Made by a program: the position numbers and the translations under genes. From Micavibrio_A sp040381535 (GTDB taxonomy: Bacteria; Pseudomonadota; Alphaproteobacteria; Micavibrionales; Micavibrionaceae), in assembly GCA_040381535.1 (NCBI GenBank), contig JBEIHF010000020.1, forward strand, positions 1-39,174: 39,174 bases of DNA, read 5' to 3'. Positions 8,094 through 15,981 of this stretch are shown here, in pieces. Numbering within the stretch: position 1 is the stretch's first letter; the number at the start of each line of letters is the position of its first letter. The notes below the pieces were generated by a model. That model did no database searches, was not told where the DNA came from, and saw only the letters and a list, made by a program, of their open reading frames with translations.

Positions 8094-8783
8094 TTACTTC
8101 TTGTCGCCTTCTTTGGCGGCATCGCCTTCGGCAGGTGCGGCTGCTGCTGCGGCTGCTTCTGCTTCGGCTGCTGCGGCTGCTTTTTCGGCGTTCAGTGCAT
8201 CTTCTTCTTCAAGGAGCATGCGCGGAGCGGCGATGGAAGCAACGGTGATATCACGCTTGTTGGCGGATTTAACACCGGCCGGCAGTTTTGCGGCAGACAA
8301 CTTGATCGGCTCTCCGATGTCGTAAGGCATCAGGTCGATCTCGATCGATTCCGGAATTTCCGTTGCTTTGCAGATCAACTCGACATTGTGACGGTCGATC
8401 GTCAACGAGCCTTTGTTGAGCTTGATACCGGGGCAGTTCTCTTCGTTCAGGAAGTGAACGGGAACGTCAACGGTGATCGTCGTTTTCGCAGTAACGCGCA
8501 TGAAATCGACGTGCTGAACGGAATCATTCACGGGGTGAACCTGAACGTCGCGGGCCAGAACCAGTTGTTTCTTGCCGTTGATTTCGAGGTCGCACAAGTT
8601 CGTGAACATGTGACCTTTCATGTATTCCAGGGTCACTTCCTTAACGGGAAGCGAGATGGATTCTGCATCCTTAGCATCGCCATAAACGACGGCCGGGATT
8701 TTTGCTTCGCGGCGAAGTGCACGGGCAACCCCTTTGCCGGCCCGTTCTCTTGCTTCCGCTGACAGTGCATAATGCTTTGTCAT
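8094..8783 (-). CDS. rplY: 50S ribosomal protein L25 (CTC/general stress type)
   Basis: The 229-residue protein has the N-terminal 5S rRNA-binding L25 domain (about 5-95: AEARERAGKGVARALRREAKIP, then VVYGDAKD and HVDFMRV) and the C-terminal TL5/CTC beta domain (about 100-190). The last 30 residues are an Ala/Glu tail (EKAAAAAEAEAAAAAAAPAE), common in alphaproteobacterial L25. It binds 5S rRNA in the large subunit. It opens the operon with pth and ychF; AAGGA lies eleven bases before the ATG, and a promoter is visible upstream. Confidence 0.95.
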   Translation of the reverse strand: MTKHYALSAEARERAGKGVARALRREAKIPAVVYGDAKDAESISLPVKEVTLEYMKGHMFTNLCDLEINGKKQLVLARDVQVHPVNDSVQHVDFMRVTAKTTITVDVPVHFLNEENCPGIKLNKGSLTIDRHNVELICKATEIPESIEIDLMPYDIGEPIKLSAAKLPAGVKSANKRDITVASIAAPRMLLEEEDALNAEKAAAAAEAEAAAAAAAPAEGDAAKEGDKK

Positions 8784-8851
8784 GGTTTGTTTTTCCTTAG
8801 TTTAAGTTGTTATACGCCAGCCTCCAGGGGTGCCGGTCGCTTCAGGGGCGG

Positions 8852-8880
8852 AATAAAGCGGAATTAGCCCTGAAAATCAA
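8852..8880 (-). promoter_or_regulatory. Putative rplY-pth-ychF promoter
   Basis: On the minus strand TTGATT (8880-8875) and TTTATT (8857-8852) are 17 bases apart, giving a leader of about 60 bases. The interval TCAGGG...CCCTGA nearly forms a hairpin across the -10 region and might instead help end prs transcription. Confidence 0.4.
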
Positions 8881-8894
8881 GGAGAAAAGGCGTT

Positions 8895-9827
8895 TTAGGA
8901 GAACAGCGCAGAAATCGAGCGTTCTTCGCTGATACGCTTCATGGCCTCGCCCAACAGGGGGGCAACGCTAAGCTGTTCAATATTCTGGGAAATTCTGATG
9001 GATTCCGTGGCGCCGATGGAATCCGTAATAACCAGCTTTTCGATGGGAGACGCCGACACGCGGGCCACCGCGCCACCTGATAGAACGCCGTGCACGATAT
9101 AGGCATGGATGGACTTCGCACCGGCGTTTTTCAGGGCTACGGCGGCGTTGCAGAGCGTGCCTGCGGAATCCACGATGTCATCCACCATGACGCAATCTTT
9201 GCCTTCCACATCGCCGATAATGTTCATGACTTCGGAAGTGCCTGCTTTTTCGCGGCGTTTGTCGATGATGGCAAGGTCCGTGTTGATCTTTTTGGCCATC
9301 GCACGGGCGCGCACCACGCCGCCGACATCCGGCGAAACCATGACGGTGTTTTCGGGCGTGAACGCGGCCTGCATGTGCGGAATGAAAACAGGGTTCACAT
9401 GGAGGTTGTCTGTCGGGATATCGAAGAAGCCTTGAATCTGGCCTGCATGCAGTTCCAGGGTTAAAACGCGGTCCGCGCCGGCGGCGGTGATAAGGTTCGC
9501 TACCAGCTTGGCGGAGATCGGCGTGCGTCCGCCTGTCTTTCTGTCCTGACGCGCATAACCGAAATACGGGAGCACGGCGGTGATACGGCGGGCCGATCCG
9601 CGTTTTAGAGCGTCGATCGTGACCAACAATTCCATCAGGTTGTCGTTCGCGGGATAGGACGTCGATTGAACAATGAACACATCCTCGCCTCGCACGTTTT
9701 CCATGATCTCGACAAACACTTCCATATCGGAAAAGCGGCGGATGGAGGCTTTGGCAAGGGGAACGCCCAAATAGGCGGAAATAGCTTCGGAAAGCGGGCG
9801 GTTGGAGTTACCGGAGATGATGATCAT
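8895..9827 (-). CDS. prs: Ribose-phosphate pyrophosphokinase
   Basis: PRPP synthase makes PRPP from ribose 5-phosphate and ATP for purine, pyrimidine, His, Trp and NAD synthesis. The 310-residue protein has the family start (IIISGNSNRPLSEAISAYLG), the ATP-binding loop PYFGYARQDRKTGGR, the metal-binding LELHAGQIQGFFDIP, the flexible loop near DKRREKAGTSE, and the PRPP-binding signature CVMVDDIVDSAGTLCNAA. Length is typical of class I enzymes. It has its own promoter and GGAAGAGA before the ATG. Confidence 0.97.
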   Translation of the reverse strand: MIIISGNSNRPLSEAISAYLGVPLAKASIRRFSDMEVFVEIMENVRGEDVFIVQSTSYPANDNLMELLVTIDALKRGSARRITAVLPYFGYARQDRKTGGRTPISAKLVANLITAAGADRVLTLELHAGQIQGFFDIPTDNLHVNPVFIPHMQAAFTPENTVMVSPDVGGVVRARAMAKKINTDLAIIDKRREKAGTSEVMNIIGDVEGKDCVMVDDIVDSAGTLCNAAVALKNAGAKSIHAYIVHGVLSGGAVARVSASPIEKLVITDSIGATESIRISQNIEQLSVAPLLGEAMKRISEERSISALFS

Positions 9828-9855
9828 CTGTCTCTTCCGTCAGTTGCATATGATT

Positions 9856-9892
9856 AGAGGCGGACTATAGAAATGCCCGCCTCTTAAATCAA
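9856..9892 (-). promoter_or_regulatory. Putative prs promoter overlapped by an inverted repeat
   Basis: On the minus strand TTGATT (9892-9887), 17 bases, TATAGT (9869-9864). A perfect 8-bp inverted repeat, AGAGGCGG (9856-9863) and CCGCCTCT (9877-9884), flanks the -10, which lies in its 13-base centre. This is either an operator or a fortuitous hairpin; it lacks a T tract on the prs sense strand. Confidence 0.5.
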
Positions 9893-9922
9893 CCTGAATT
9901 TATAAGGTTTTAGACCTAATAC

Positions 9923-10096
9923 TTATTTAATCTGCGACAACGCGTATGCGCCCGCACCCGCGAGAACCGCGGCGCCCCAACCTATCGATCCGCCAATGGC
10001 TGCGCCCGTAAGAGCAACAAGACCCGTACCGCCTATTGCGGCGCCGCGGGACATTTGGTCGATACCTGCTTCGAGAAATTCTGCTGATACTTTCAT
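9923..10096 (-). CDS. Small Gly/Ala-rich membrane protein (57 aa)
   Basis: The ATG at 10096 has a near-perfect ribosome-binding site (AAGGAG, six bases), which decides the start over an in-frame ATG at 10138. The 57-residue product starts MKVSAEFLEAGIDQMSRGAA, then becomes a Gly/Ala-rich hydrophobic stretch with repeated GxxxG spacing (AAIGGTGLVALTGAAIGGSI, then GWGAAVLAGAGAYAL). Such patterns occur in glycine-zipper membrane proteins and in some class II bacteriocins. No export, immunity or processing gene is nearby, so bacteriocin function is not supported. The strong ribosome-binding site suggests high expression. Confidence 0.7.
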   Translation of the reverse strand: MKVSAEFLEAGIDQMSRGAAIGGTGLVALTGAAIGGSIGWGAAVLAGAGAYALSQIK

Positions 10097-10180
10097 ATGC
10101 GTCTCCTTGTTAATTTTTTTGTTATGATTGTTACGCATATTAGGCTCCCGAATTTCGTTTATGTCAACGAAATTAACCTT

Positions 10181-10972
10181 TTAGCGGATCATGATGGCGG
10201 AGATCTGACGCCCGTAATTTGCTTCTCCGCGATGCGTAGCGCGGCGGAAACTAAAGCAATCCGCATCTTCGCGATAGGTATCGACTTCCATCATACTTAC
10301 TTGCTTCACACCAGCCAGCGCAAGACGCATCGCTATGTAGCCGGACAGGTCGAACATAAGATGACCCGGCTTTGATGCGGCTTTAAAGAAATGCTCGGCC
10401 TCGTCATGTTGTGTGATGAACGGCTTCGCAAAGTCGTTGCTGACCTCGTATGATGCCAAAAGGATACACGGGCCAAGGCAGGCTTTTATGGTTTCGGGCA
10501 CCGCTCCAATTCGCACCATATTTGCGACCGTGTCTTCCAGAACGCCCTTGAGTGCCCCGCCCCATCCCGCGTGTGCCGCGCCGATGACCGGTTCACCATT
10601 TTGCTTTTTTGCTGTAAATAAAACAGGCCCGCAATCCGCGGTCAAAATCCCGATTGCCAAACTCTTTTTATCGGTCACCAAAGCATCCGCTTTGGGACGC
10701 TCCTGGCCTGTCGAAACATGCGTGTCTATTGATAAACAATCGCCTGAATGACATTGGTAGAGGGTGGATATGGTGCCGTCTTGCGCGCCCAAATGCTGCG
10801 CTACTTTTGCACGGTTCGCGGCAATATGGTCGAGATTGTCGCCCGATGCGGGACCGCAATTGAGCGATGTGAAAAGACCCTCGCTATGTCCGCCCGTGCG
10901 GCCATAGAAGCCATACGAAACCGAATCGGCGCACACCTTGCTGAAAGCATCGTCCTTGTAGATTTTCATCAC
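10181..10972 (-). CDS. pgeF: Purine nucleoside phosphorylase / laccase-domain protein YfiH
   Basis: The 263-residue protein belongs to the YfiH (multicopper polyphenol oxidase) family, whose members include purine nucleoside phosphorylase/deaminase-type enzymes; E. coli PgeF edits peptidoglycan precursors. Signatures are YGFYGRTGGHSEGLF-like start, CHSGD, ADALVT, ILTADCGPVLF (metal-site Cys), IGAAHAGWGGALKGVLE (metal His) and ACLGPCI. The three Zn/Cu ligands (His, Cys, His) are present. Its start overlaps the end of the MidA-like gene by four bases, as in the lgt-midA-pgeF order seen in other alphaproteobacteria. Confidence 0.92.
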   Translation of the reverse strand: MMKIYKDDAFSKVCADSVSYGFYGRTGGHSEGLFTSLNCGPASGDNLDHIAANRAKVAQHLGAQDGTISTLYQCHSGDCLSIDTHVSTGQERPKADALVTDKKSLAIGILTADCGPVLFTAKKQNGEPVIGAAHAGWGGALKGVLEDTVANMVRIGAVPETIKACLGPCILLASYEVSNDFAKPFITQHDEAEHFFKAASKPGHLMFDLSGYIAMRLALAGVKQVSMMEVDTYREDADCFSFRRATHRGEANYGRQISAIMIR

Positions 10973-12045
10973 ACCTCATCAAAGCCCGCAGGCGTTATTT
11001 TCGGATCATCGCATAGGGCAATAACCTTGAACAGAATTCCCATCTGCTCCGTATCGATAAGGCGGTTCAATCCTGATTCAATTTGCTCCGCCTGCTCGTC
11101 GCTCACACCCAATTTCAACATATGCGCCCGCACCTCTATTCCCAGTGCGCGTAGAAAGCCCCCTTGTGACACTGCACCGTGAGTCGTGCATCCTTCGGCC
11201 TTCGCGATGTTTTTGACGTTTTCAAAATCGATATGTGCAGTCAAATCCACGTGTCCGGGCGTATCGAATATACTTTCGAAGCGGTGTGACTTTACCGCTT
11301 GAATCGTATCTCCCATGCCTGTTTTCACATGTCCGTAATCTATGAATAACGCCGCACCCTTTTGTTTTCTTAAAAGATTTGCAATACTTCTCATAAATTG
11401 GTTTAAGACAGGCGAAATCTCGATAATTCCATCATCGCTTCCTCCCCTGACATAAGGCGAAATATTACCATCCATAGGTTTCAACGTGATGCCAAGACTT
11501 TGATCGGGCAATAACGATACCATGCGTTCGAAAACCTCTGCGCCTTTGCGCTCCAGTTGCCGCACAGGCAACGCATCCAGGAATTCATTGGCCACAACCA
11601 ACACGGGACTCGCGGAATCTAGCTGAGTCAGGTCACTGATCCAGCGCGTATCGTAACCAGTTAAAGTCTTGCTTTGCGACTCGATTAGCACGGGGCTTAT
11701 CTCCATCAGATGAACCTGGGCGGCCTCATGGAACCCTGAAACCTTCTTGGTTGACCGTAGAATGTCCGCCATAAGCGTTCCGCGCCCGGGGCCACACTCG
11801 AGCAGTACGAATTCCGAAGGCTTGCCCATCTGTGCCCAGACGTCCGCTAGCCACACCCCGATCATCTCGCCGAACAATTGCGAAATCTCGGGCGCGGTGG
11901 TGAAATCCCCGCCCACGCCGAAAGGATCGCGCGTCATGTAATAGCCATGCTCGATATGGGAAAGGCAAAGCGCCATATATTCGCCAAGGTCCATAGGGCC
12001 TTCGGTTAGAATACGCGCCTTAATGATCTCAAGCAGCGCTGACAT
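10969..12045 (-). CDS. SAM-dependent methyltransferase, MidA/NDUFAF7 family
   Basis: The 358-residue protein matches the MidA/NDUFAF7 (DUF185) family. It shows GPMDLGEYMALCLSHIEHGYY near the N terminus, DFTTAPEISQLFGEMIGVWL, the SAM-binding LLECGPGRGTLMADILR, VVANEFLDALPVRQ, and LFIDYGH. In mitochondria NDUFAF7 dimethylates an arginine of complex I subunit NDUFS2, so a role in complex I assembly is plausible here but unproven. The gene overlaps lgt by 17 bases and pgeF by four, so the three are probably translated together. Confidence 0.9.
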   Translation of the reverse strand: MSALLEIIKARILTEGPMDLGEYMALCLSHIEHGYYMTRDPFGVGGDFTTAPEISQLFGEMIGVWLADVWAQMGKPSEFVLLECGPGRGTLMADILRSTKKVSGFHEAAQVHLMEISPVLIESQSKTLTGYDTRWISDLTQLDSASPVLVVANEFLDALPVRQLERKGAEVFERMVSLLPDQSLGITLKPMDGNISPYVRGGSDDGIIEISPVLNQFMRSIANLLRKQKGAALFIDYGHVKTGMGDTIQAVKSHRFESIFDTPGHVDLTAHIDFENVKNIAKAEGCTTHGAVSQGGFLRALGIEVRAHMLKLGVSDEQAEQIESGLNRLIDTEQMGILFKVIALCDDPKITPAGFDEV

Positions 12046-12844
12046 AGCGGCCGCGTTTAAGCGCGTTCACGATGAAGCCAGCGCCGACGAAAAGCATGGG
12101 CACGCACAACCATTGCCCCATGGTTAGGCCAAACGACAGGAAGCCCAGATAAGCATCGGGCTCTCTGAAATTCTCCACGAACATACGGCACAAACCGTAC
12201 CCGATCATGAAAGATCCGATGATTATACCAGGGCGCGATCGAATGCTTTCGCGGTGGATGAGAAGGCTCAGGATGATGAACAGTAACAACCCTTCGAGCA
12301 CGGCCTCGTATAGCTGCGATGGGTGGCGCGGTAGATCGCCGCCGCCCGGAAACACCATGCCGATAGATGCTTCCGTCACGCGCCCGTAAAGCTCTCCGTT
12401 GATAAAATTGGCAAGCCGTCCGAAAAACAATCCGAACGTGCAACACACCGCGAACAAATCGCCCAAACGCAACATCGGAATTTTCTTGATGAGCGAATAG
12501 GTGATGACGGAAATGACCACGCCAAGCACGCCGCCATGGAACGACATGCCGCCGTTCCAGATATGCAATATCTCGGACGGATGCAAAAAATAATAGGCAG
12601 GTTGATAAAACAGGATATAGCCAAAACGCCCGCCGAGGATCACGCCCAGTACCGCAAAAGGCAGATAATCATCGATATCCGCACGGTTCGGGCGCATGCC
12701 CTTCCCCTCATCCATTTTGACAATGTAGAACGCATACCACCAGCCGAGCAAAATGCCCGTCAGATAGGCGAGTGCGTACCAGCGTATCTCCAGCGGGCCG
12801 ATAGCCAGCGCAACGGGGTCGATATTTGGAAATGTCCATGCCAT
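12029..12844 (-). CDS. lgt: Prolipoprotein diacylglyceryl transferase
   Basis: Lgt transfers diacylglycerol from phosphatidylglycerol to the lipobox Cys of prolipoproteins in the inner membrane. The 271-residue protein has about seven membrane helices and the family motifs IRWYALAYLTGILLGWWYA, GGRFGYILFY, MSFHGGVLGV, and GRLANFINGELYGRVTE (active-site Arg and Asn region), plus HPSQLYEA. It leads the lgt-midA-pgeF block. Substrates would include the SOUL-type lipoprotein encoded at 37620. Confidence 0.97.
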   Translation of the reverse strand: MAWTFPNIDPVALAIGPLEIRWYALAYLTGILLGWWYAFYIVKMDEGKGMRPNRADIDDYLPFAVLGVILGGRFGYILFYQPAYYFLHPSEILHIWNGGMSFHGGVLGVVISVITYSLIKKIPMLRLGDLFAVCCTFGLFFGRLANFINGELYGRVTEASIGMVFPGGGDLPRHPSQLYEAVLEGLLLFIILSLLIHRESIRSRPGIIIGSFMIGYGLCRMFVENFREPDAYLGFLSFGLTMGQWLCVPMLFVGAGFIVNALKRGRYVSAA

Positions 12845-12877
12845 GGGGCAGGACTATAGGGCGGAACCGCCCCCTTG

Positions 12878-13549
12878 TCATCCCGCCGAAATCAGGATTT
12901 GGGCCGTCTTCTCATATTTTTCGGGTGAAAGAATATGGTGTTTCTCATCATCCGTATAATCACTGACGGGAAGCCCTATCCATGCCTGAAAATCCGTGGG
13001 TTTTTTCGGTTTCCATGCACCCTCCAGCATCAATTGTTGAGGCTGTGGTTCGTGCAGAGGTTGAAAGCCTGCATCGGGCTCTGGCCCTTTGATATCCTTA
13101 GGTGACATCAACTCTCCGCCTGTCCACACAACGCGCGAGCCTACTCTGTTCCATAAATCAAACACGCCAAGCTCCAAATAATCAACGCTGGTGGCAATGA
13201 CATTATCGTTCCCCAAAACGGCACGGATATTCTGTAGAACCGTGTCGAGCGTCTGGCCTTCTTGGGCATGCTTGAGAAGATCTAAAATGACTTTAGTTTT
13301 TTGCGCGGCATCCAAATGTGTAATCCGCACACCAATGAAAAACTTGCGTCCGTCCGCGTAGGTGAACATAGCCTCGAACGCAATATTATCCGCGCTCTGG
13401 CGTGTAATCCATGCGCTAACATCCGTTTTTTTCCCCTGATAAAAAAATCGCGCGGCTTCGTCCCATTTCCCGTCGGCGGAAAACTGCCATCCGACAAGAG
13501 AACAAGGCCCAAAGGCATTTTCTATGGAAGCAGAAGAAAAACCCGTCAC
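12878..13549 (-). CDS. Hypothetical protein downstream of the NUDIX gene
   Basis: The frame is open to 13696, but the likely start is the GTG at 13549, which overlaps the NUDIX stop as GTGA; an ATG at 13573 is the other choice. This gives 223 residues, cytoplasmic, with a beta-rich central part (KFFIGVRITHLDAAQKTKVI, ALGNDNVIATSVDYLELG-like) and a Pro-rich C-terminal third containing two short repeats of the form EPxPQQ/EPDAGFQP. I recognise no family. It is the third gene of the hldD-NUDIX unit and may share its expression. Only about 30 bases separate its end from lgt. Confidence 0.7.
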   Translation of the reverse strand: MTGFSSASIENAFGPCSLVGWQFSADGKWDEAARFFYQGKKTDVSAWITRQSADNIAFEAMFTYADGRKFFIGVRITHLDAAQKTKVILDLLKHAQEGQTLDTVLQNIRAVLGNDNVIATSVDYLELGVFDLWNRVGSRVVWTGGELMSPKDIKGPEPDAGFQPLHEPQPQQLMLEGAWKPKKPTDFQAWIGLPVSDYTDDEKHHILSPEKYEKTAQILISAG

Positions 13550-13947
13550 TTTATAAGCCCGCGCGCCACGCATTGTTCCAGGGCCCACTTCGCATATTCC
13601 ATGAGTTTTGGTTCTGCCAGAGCTTCGGCAGCGTTTTTGTAAAACATTGCCTCGCCCTCGTAACATCCCGTAATCGTATTGTCCTTGTCGTGCCAAAAAT
13701 ACACATGGACCAGTTCGGTGTGGTTCGTGAAGTCTTCCGTGACCGCGTTGATGAAAACCACATCTCCCGCCTCCACCCGCGCGCCCAACTCTTCATTCAG
13801 TTCACGACGCATAGCGTTCATCCGCGTTTCACCGGCTTCTAAATGCCCGCCGAACGCGTTTACGCAACCATGCGGAGAATCAAAACTTTCGGGGCGATGC
13901 TGCAAAAGGATTTTATGGCCGTGGGTAAGGATAATGCAATCCGCCAT
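13546..13947 (-). CDS. NUDIX hydrolase
   Basis: The 133-residue protein has a complete Nudix box, GGHLEAGETRMNAMRRELNE followed by ELG, fitting Gx5Ex7REUxEExGU with all catalytic Glu residues. It therefore hydrolyses a nucleoside diphosphate linked to some group. The substrate cannot be read from the sequence. It sits 58 bases after hldD on the same strand and is coupled to the unknown gene behind it; a link to nucleotide-sugar metabolism is only suggested by position. It is short, with essentially only the Nudix fold. Confidence 0.9.
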   Translation of the reverse strand: MADCIILTHGHKILLQHRPESFDSPHGCVNAFGGHLEAGETRMNAMRRELNEELGARVEAGDVVFINAVTEDFTNHTELVHVYFWHDKDNTITGCYEGEAMFYKNAAEALAEPKLMEYAKWALEQCVARGLIK

Positions 13948-14005
13948 TTGCTTGCGAAAGCCGGCAACATCTTCACGCGTGGTGTCGAAGATTTTGATAT
14001 GCGGA

Positions 14006-14995
14006 TTATTTATAGGGATCGCCTTTAGACAAATAATCTTTCACGTATTTGGCCACACCCTCTTCCAGTTCCGTAAACGGCTTGGTATAGCCCGCTTTGC
14101 GGAGCTTGGAGACATCGGCCTGCGTGTAATACTGGTATTTGTCGCGAAGGCCTTCGGGCATGTCAGTGTAAGTGATTTTGGGGGGCTTGCCTGCGGCCTT
14201 GAATGTCGCCTCGGCGAGATCCTTGAACGAGCGCGCCTTACCTGAACCCACGTTAAACAAACCATTAACCTTCGGGTTGTCGTAAAGCCATAGCATAACA
14301 TCGACACAATCCCCAACCCACACAAAATCACGCAACTGGCCGCCGTCCTGATAATCGGGATGGTGGGATTTGAACAAACGCGCAGCCGCCCCTGCCTGCA
14401 CTTGTGGGAAAAGCTTGCGAACAACACTCATCTGATCGTCTTTGTGGTATTCGTTCGGGCCGTAGACGTTGAAGAATTTCAAACCCACCCATTGCGTCGG
14501 CAAAGGTTCGGATTTAGCTTCAACGACACGTGCAATGCGGCGGTCGAACACATGCTTGCTCCACCCGTACGGGTTGAGGGGCATAAGATGCTTCAATCCG
14601 CCAATATCTTCTTCGTCTTTGAAACCATGGTGGCCATCGCCGTATGTCGCGGCGGAAGACGCATAGATAAAACGCTTCTTGTGCTTCCAGCACCATTTCC
14701 AGAGTCTGCGCGACAGAACAAAATTGGTATCGATGATCAGGTCCGCGTCGTTCTCGGTGGTCGAGGAAATCGCCCCCATGTGATAGATAATTTCAATCTC
14801 ATCGGCGTGAGTGTCCAGATAATCGAACAGACGCAAAGGATGCACCACGTCGCGAATTTCACGCTTGGCAAGGTTACGCCATTTATCGCCAGAGCCCAGT
14901 ACGTCGGATACAACGATATCACCCACTCCTCGCTCTTCTAGTCCCGCCACAAGGTTGGACCCGATAAATCCTGCACCGCCAGTTACGACAATCAT
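14006..14995 (-). CDS. hldD: ADP-glyceromanno-heptose 6-epimerase
   Basis: HldD converts ADP-D-glycero-D-manno-heptose to the L-glycero form, the precursor of the LPS inner core. The 329-residue extended short-chain dehydrogenase has the Rossmann motif VTGGAGFIGSNLV at residues 4-16, the family's DVLGSGDKWRNL, IYHMGAISSTTE, the catalytic YASSAATYG and YGWSK (Tyr and Lys), and LKFFNVYGPNEYHK. Length matches the family. It implies a heptose-containing LPS core. The other heptose genes (hldE, gmhA, gmhB) are not in the window. Confidence 0.95.
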   Translation of the reverse strand: MIVVTGGAGFIGSNLVAGLEERGVGDIVVSDVLGSGDKWRNLAKREIRDVVHPLRLFDYLDTHADEIEIIYHMGAISSTTENDADLIIDTNFVLSRRLWKWCWKHKKRFIYASSAATYGDGHHGFKDEEDIGGLKHLMPLNPYGWSKHVFDRRIARVVEAKSEPLPTQWVGLKFFNVYGPNEYHKDDQMSVVRKLFPQVQAGAAARLFKSHHPDYQDGGQLRDFVWVGDCVDVMLWLYDNPKVNGLFNVGSGKARSFKDLAEATFKAAGKPPKITYTDMPEGLRDKYQYYTQADVSKLRKAGYTKPFTELEEGVAKYVKDYLSKGDPYK

Positions 14996-15175
14996 AGAAA
15001 CCTCTTTTCGTTTATCTCATCTGATATTACGCGAAAAACTTTAACAATCCATACCCATTTGTAAGGCGCGGAAATCTGCGGTGGATATGTTCTTTTCCGC
15101 TTGACTGCCGTGTTGCACCATAACAGGCCACGATGTAAGTAAAGCTTTCAAACAATTCTAACATAAGAAGATTCC

Positions 15176-15466
15176 ATGAAACCGGACCCCCGTATTTTCG
15201 ATGATCTTTCCAGAGTGGCCGGCGGCGCGATGAACGTGTTTTCGGCTTTCCGCGAACAGATTCTAAATGACATCAAGGTGCGGATGGAAGAAGTCGCTTC
15301 GCGTATGGATCTCGTTCCCCGTGAAGATTTCGAACGTCTCGAATTGCAGGTGAAAGCCTTGCAAAAACAGGTTGATGCTTTGAGCGGTAAAAAAACTGCC
15401 ACAAAGCCCGCAGCAAAAGCTGCCCCCAAAAAAACACCGAAGAAAAAAACGGGAAAGAAAAAATAA
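15176..15466 (+). CDS. ubiK: UbiK/BMFP-domain accessory factor
   Basis: The 96-residue protein matches the UbiK (YqiC, membrane fusogenic) family: PDPRIFDDLSRVAGGAMNVF, an amphipathic helix, then the coiled-coil VPREDFERLELQVKALQKQ, and a Lys/Ala-rich tail (KKTATKPAAKAAPKKTPKKK). UbiK is an accessory factor for ubiquinone biosynthesis, associating with UbiJ and lipids in gammaproteobacteria. The ATG follows AAGAAGA. It overlaps the YbjN gene by one base (TAATG) and starts the ubiK-YbjN-proC cluster. ubiE in the same window belongs to the same pathway. Confidence 0.88.
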   Translation: MKPDPRIFDDLSRVAGGAMNVFSAFREQILNDIKVRMEEVASRMDLVPREDFERLELQVKALQKQVDALSGKKTATKPAAKAAPKKTPKKKTGKKK

Positions 15467-15978
15467 TGAGCGAAACGACGGCAGAACGCGAATATTTCGA
15501 AGATGTGGCAAACCCGCTGGATTCCGTTGAGGAAATCCTTTGCGCAAATGACTGGATTTTTGATCGCATGACCGAAGACGAACTCACCGTGCAAATCACG
15601 GGCAAGATGGGCGAATACAAATTGTTCTTTCAATGGCAAGAAGAATATTCCGCCATGCAGTTCTGCTGCCAGTTCGATATCGACATCAAACGCGAAGCAA
15701 TGGACGAAGCCGCGCGCACAATGACCGCGATCAATTCGGGCCTATGGCTCGGCCATTTCGATTTCCGCGAAGGCACCCAAATCCCCTGCTTTCGCCACAC
15801 GACATTGTTCCGCGGCATGACGCAGACATCGGGCGCGGATCATATCGAAGACCTCGTCGATATCGCGCTCGCCGAATGCGAACGTTTTTATCCCTTGTTC
15901 GACATTTTTTCGCGCGGCCTGCCGCAAAACGTCGCCGACCTTTCGCTCGCGCAGATGCAAGTTTCCGGCGAGGCATAG
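15466..15978 (+). CDS. YbjN-domain protein
   Basis: This 170-residue protein belongs to the alphaproteobacterial YbjN family (type III secretion chaperone-like alpha/beta fold). Recognisable parts are VANPLDSVEEILCANDWIFD, ELTVQITGKMGEYKLFFQW, FCCQFDIDIK, and LWLGHFDFREGTQIPCFRHT. The molecular role is unknown; in E. coli, YbjN affects motility and stress traits. It overlaps ubiK at TAATG and lies three bases before proC, so the three genes are surely cotranscribed. Confidence 0.85.
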   Translation: MSETTAEREYFEDVANPLDSVEEILCANDWIFDRMTEDELTVQITGKMGEYKLFFQWQEEYSAMQFCCQFDIDIKREAMDEAARTMTAINSGLWLGHFDFREGTQIPCFRHTTLFRGMTQTSGADHIEDLVDIALAECERFYPLFDIFSRGLPQNVADLSLAQMQVSGEA

Positions 15979-15981
15979 GAG

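Noticed and set aside
9923..10096. Bacteriocin with double-Gly leader
   Set aside because: No leader cleavage motif of the usual form and no transport or immunity genes.
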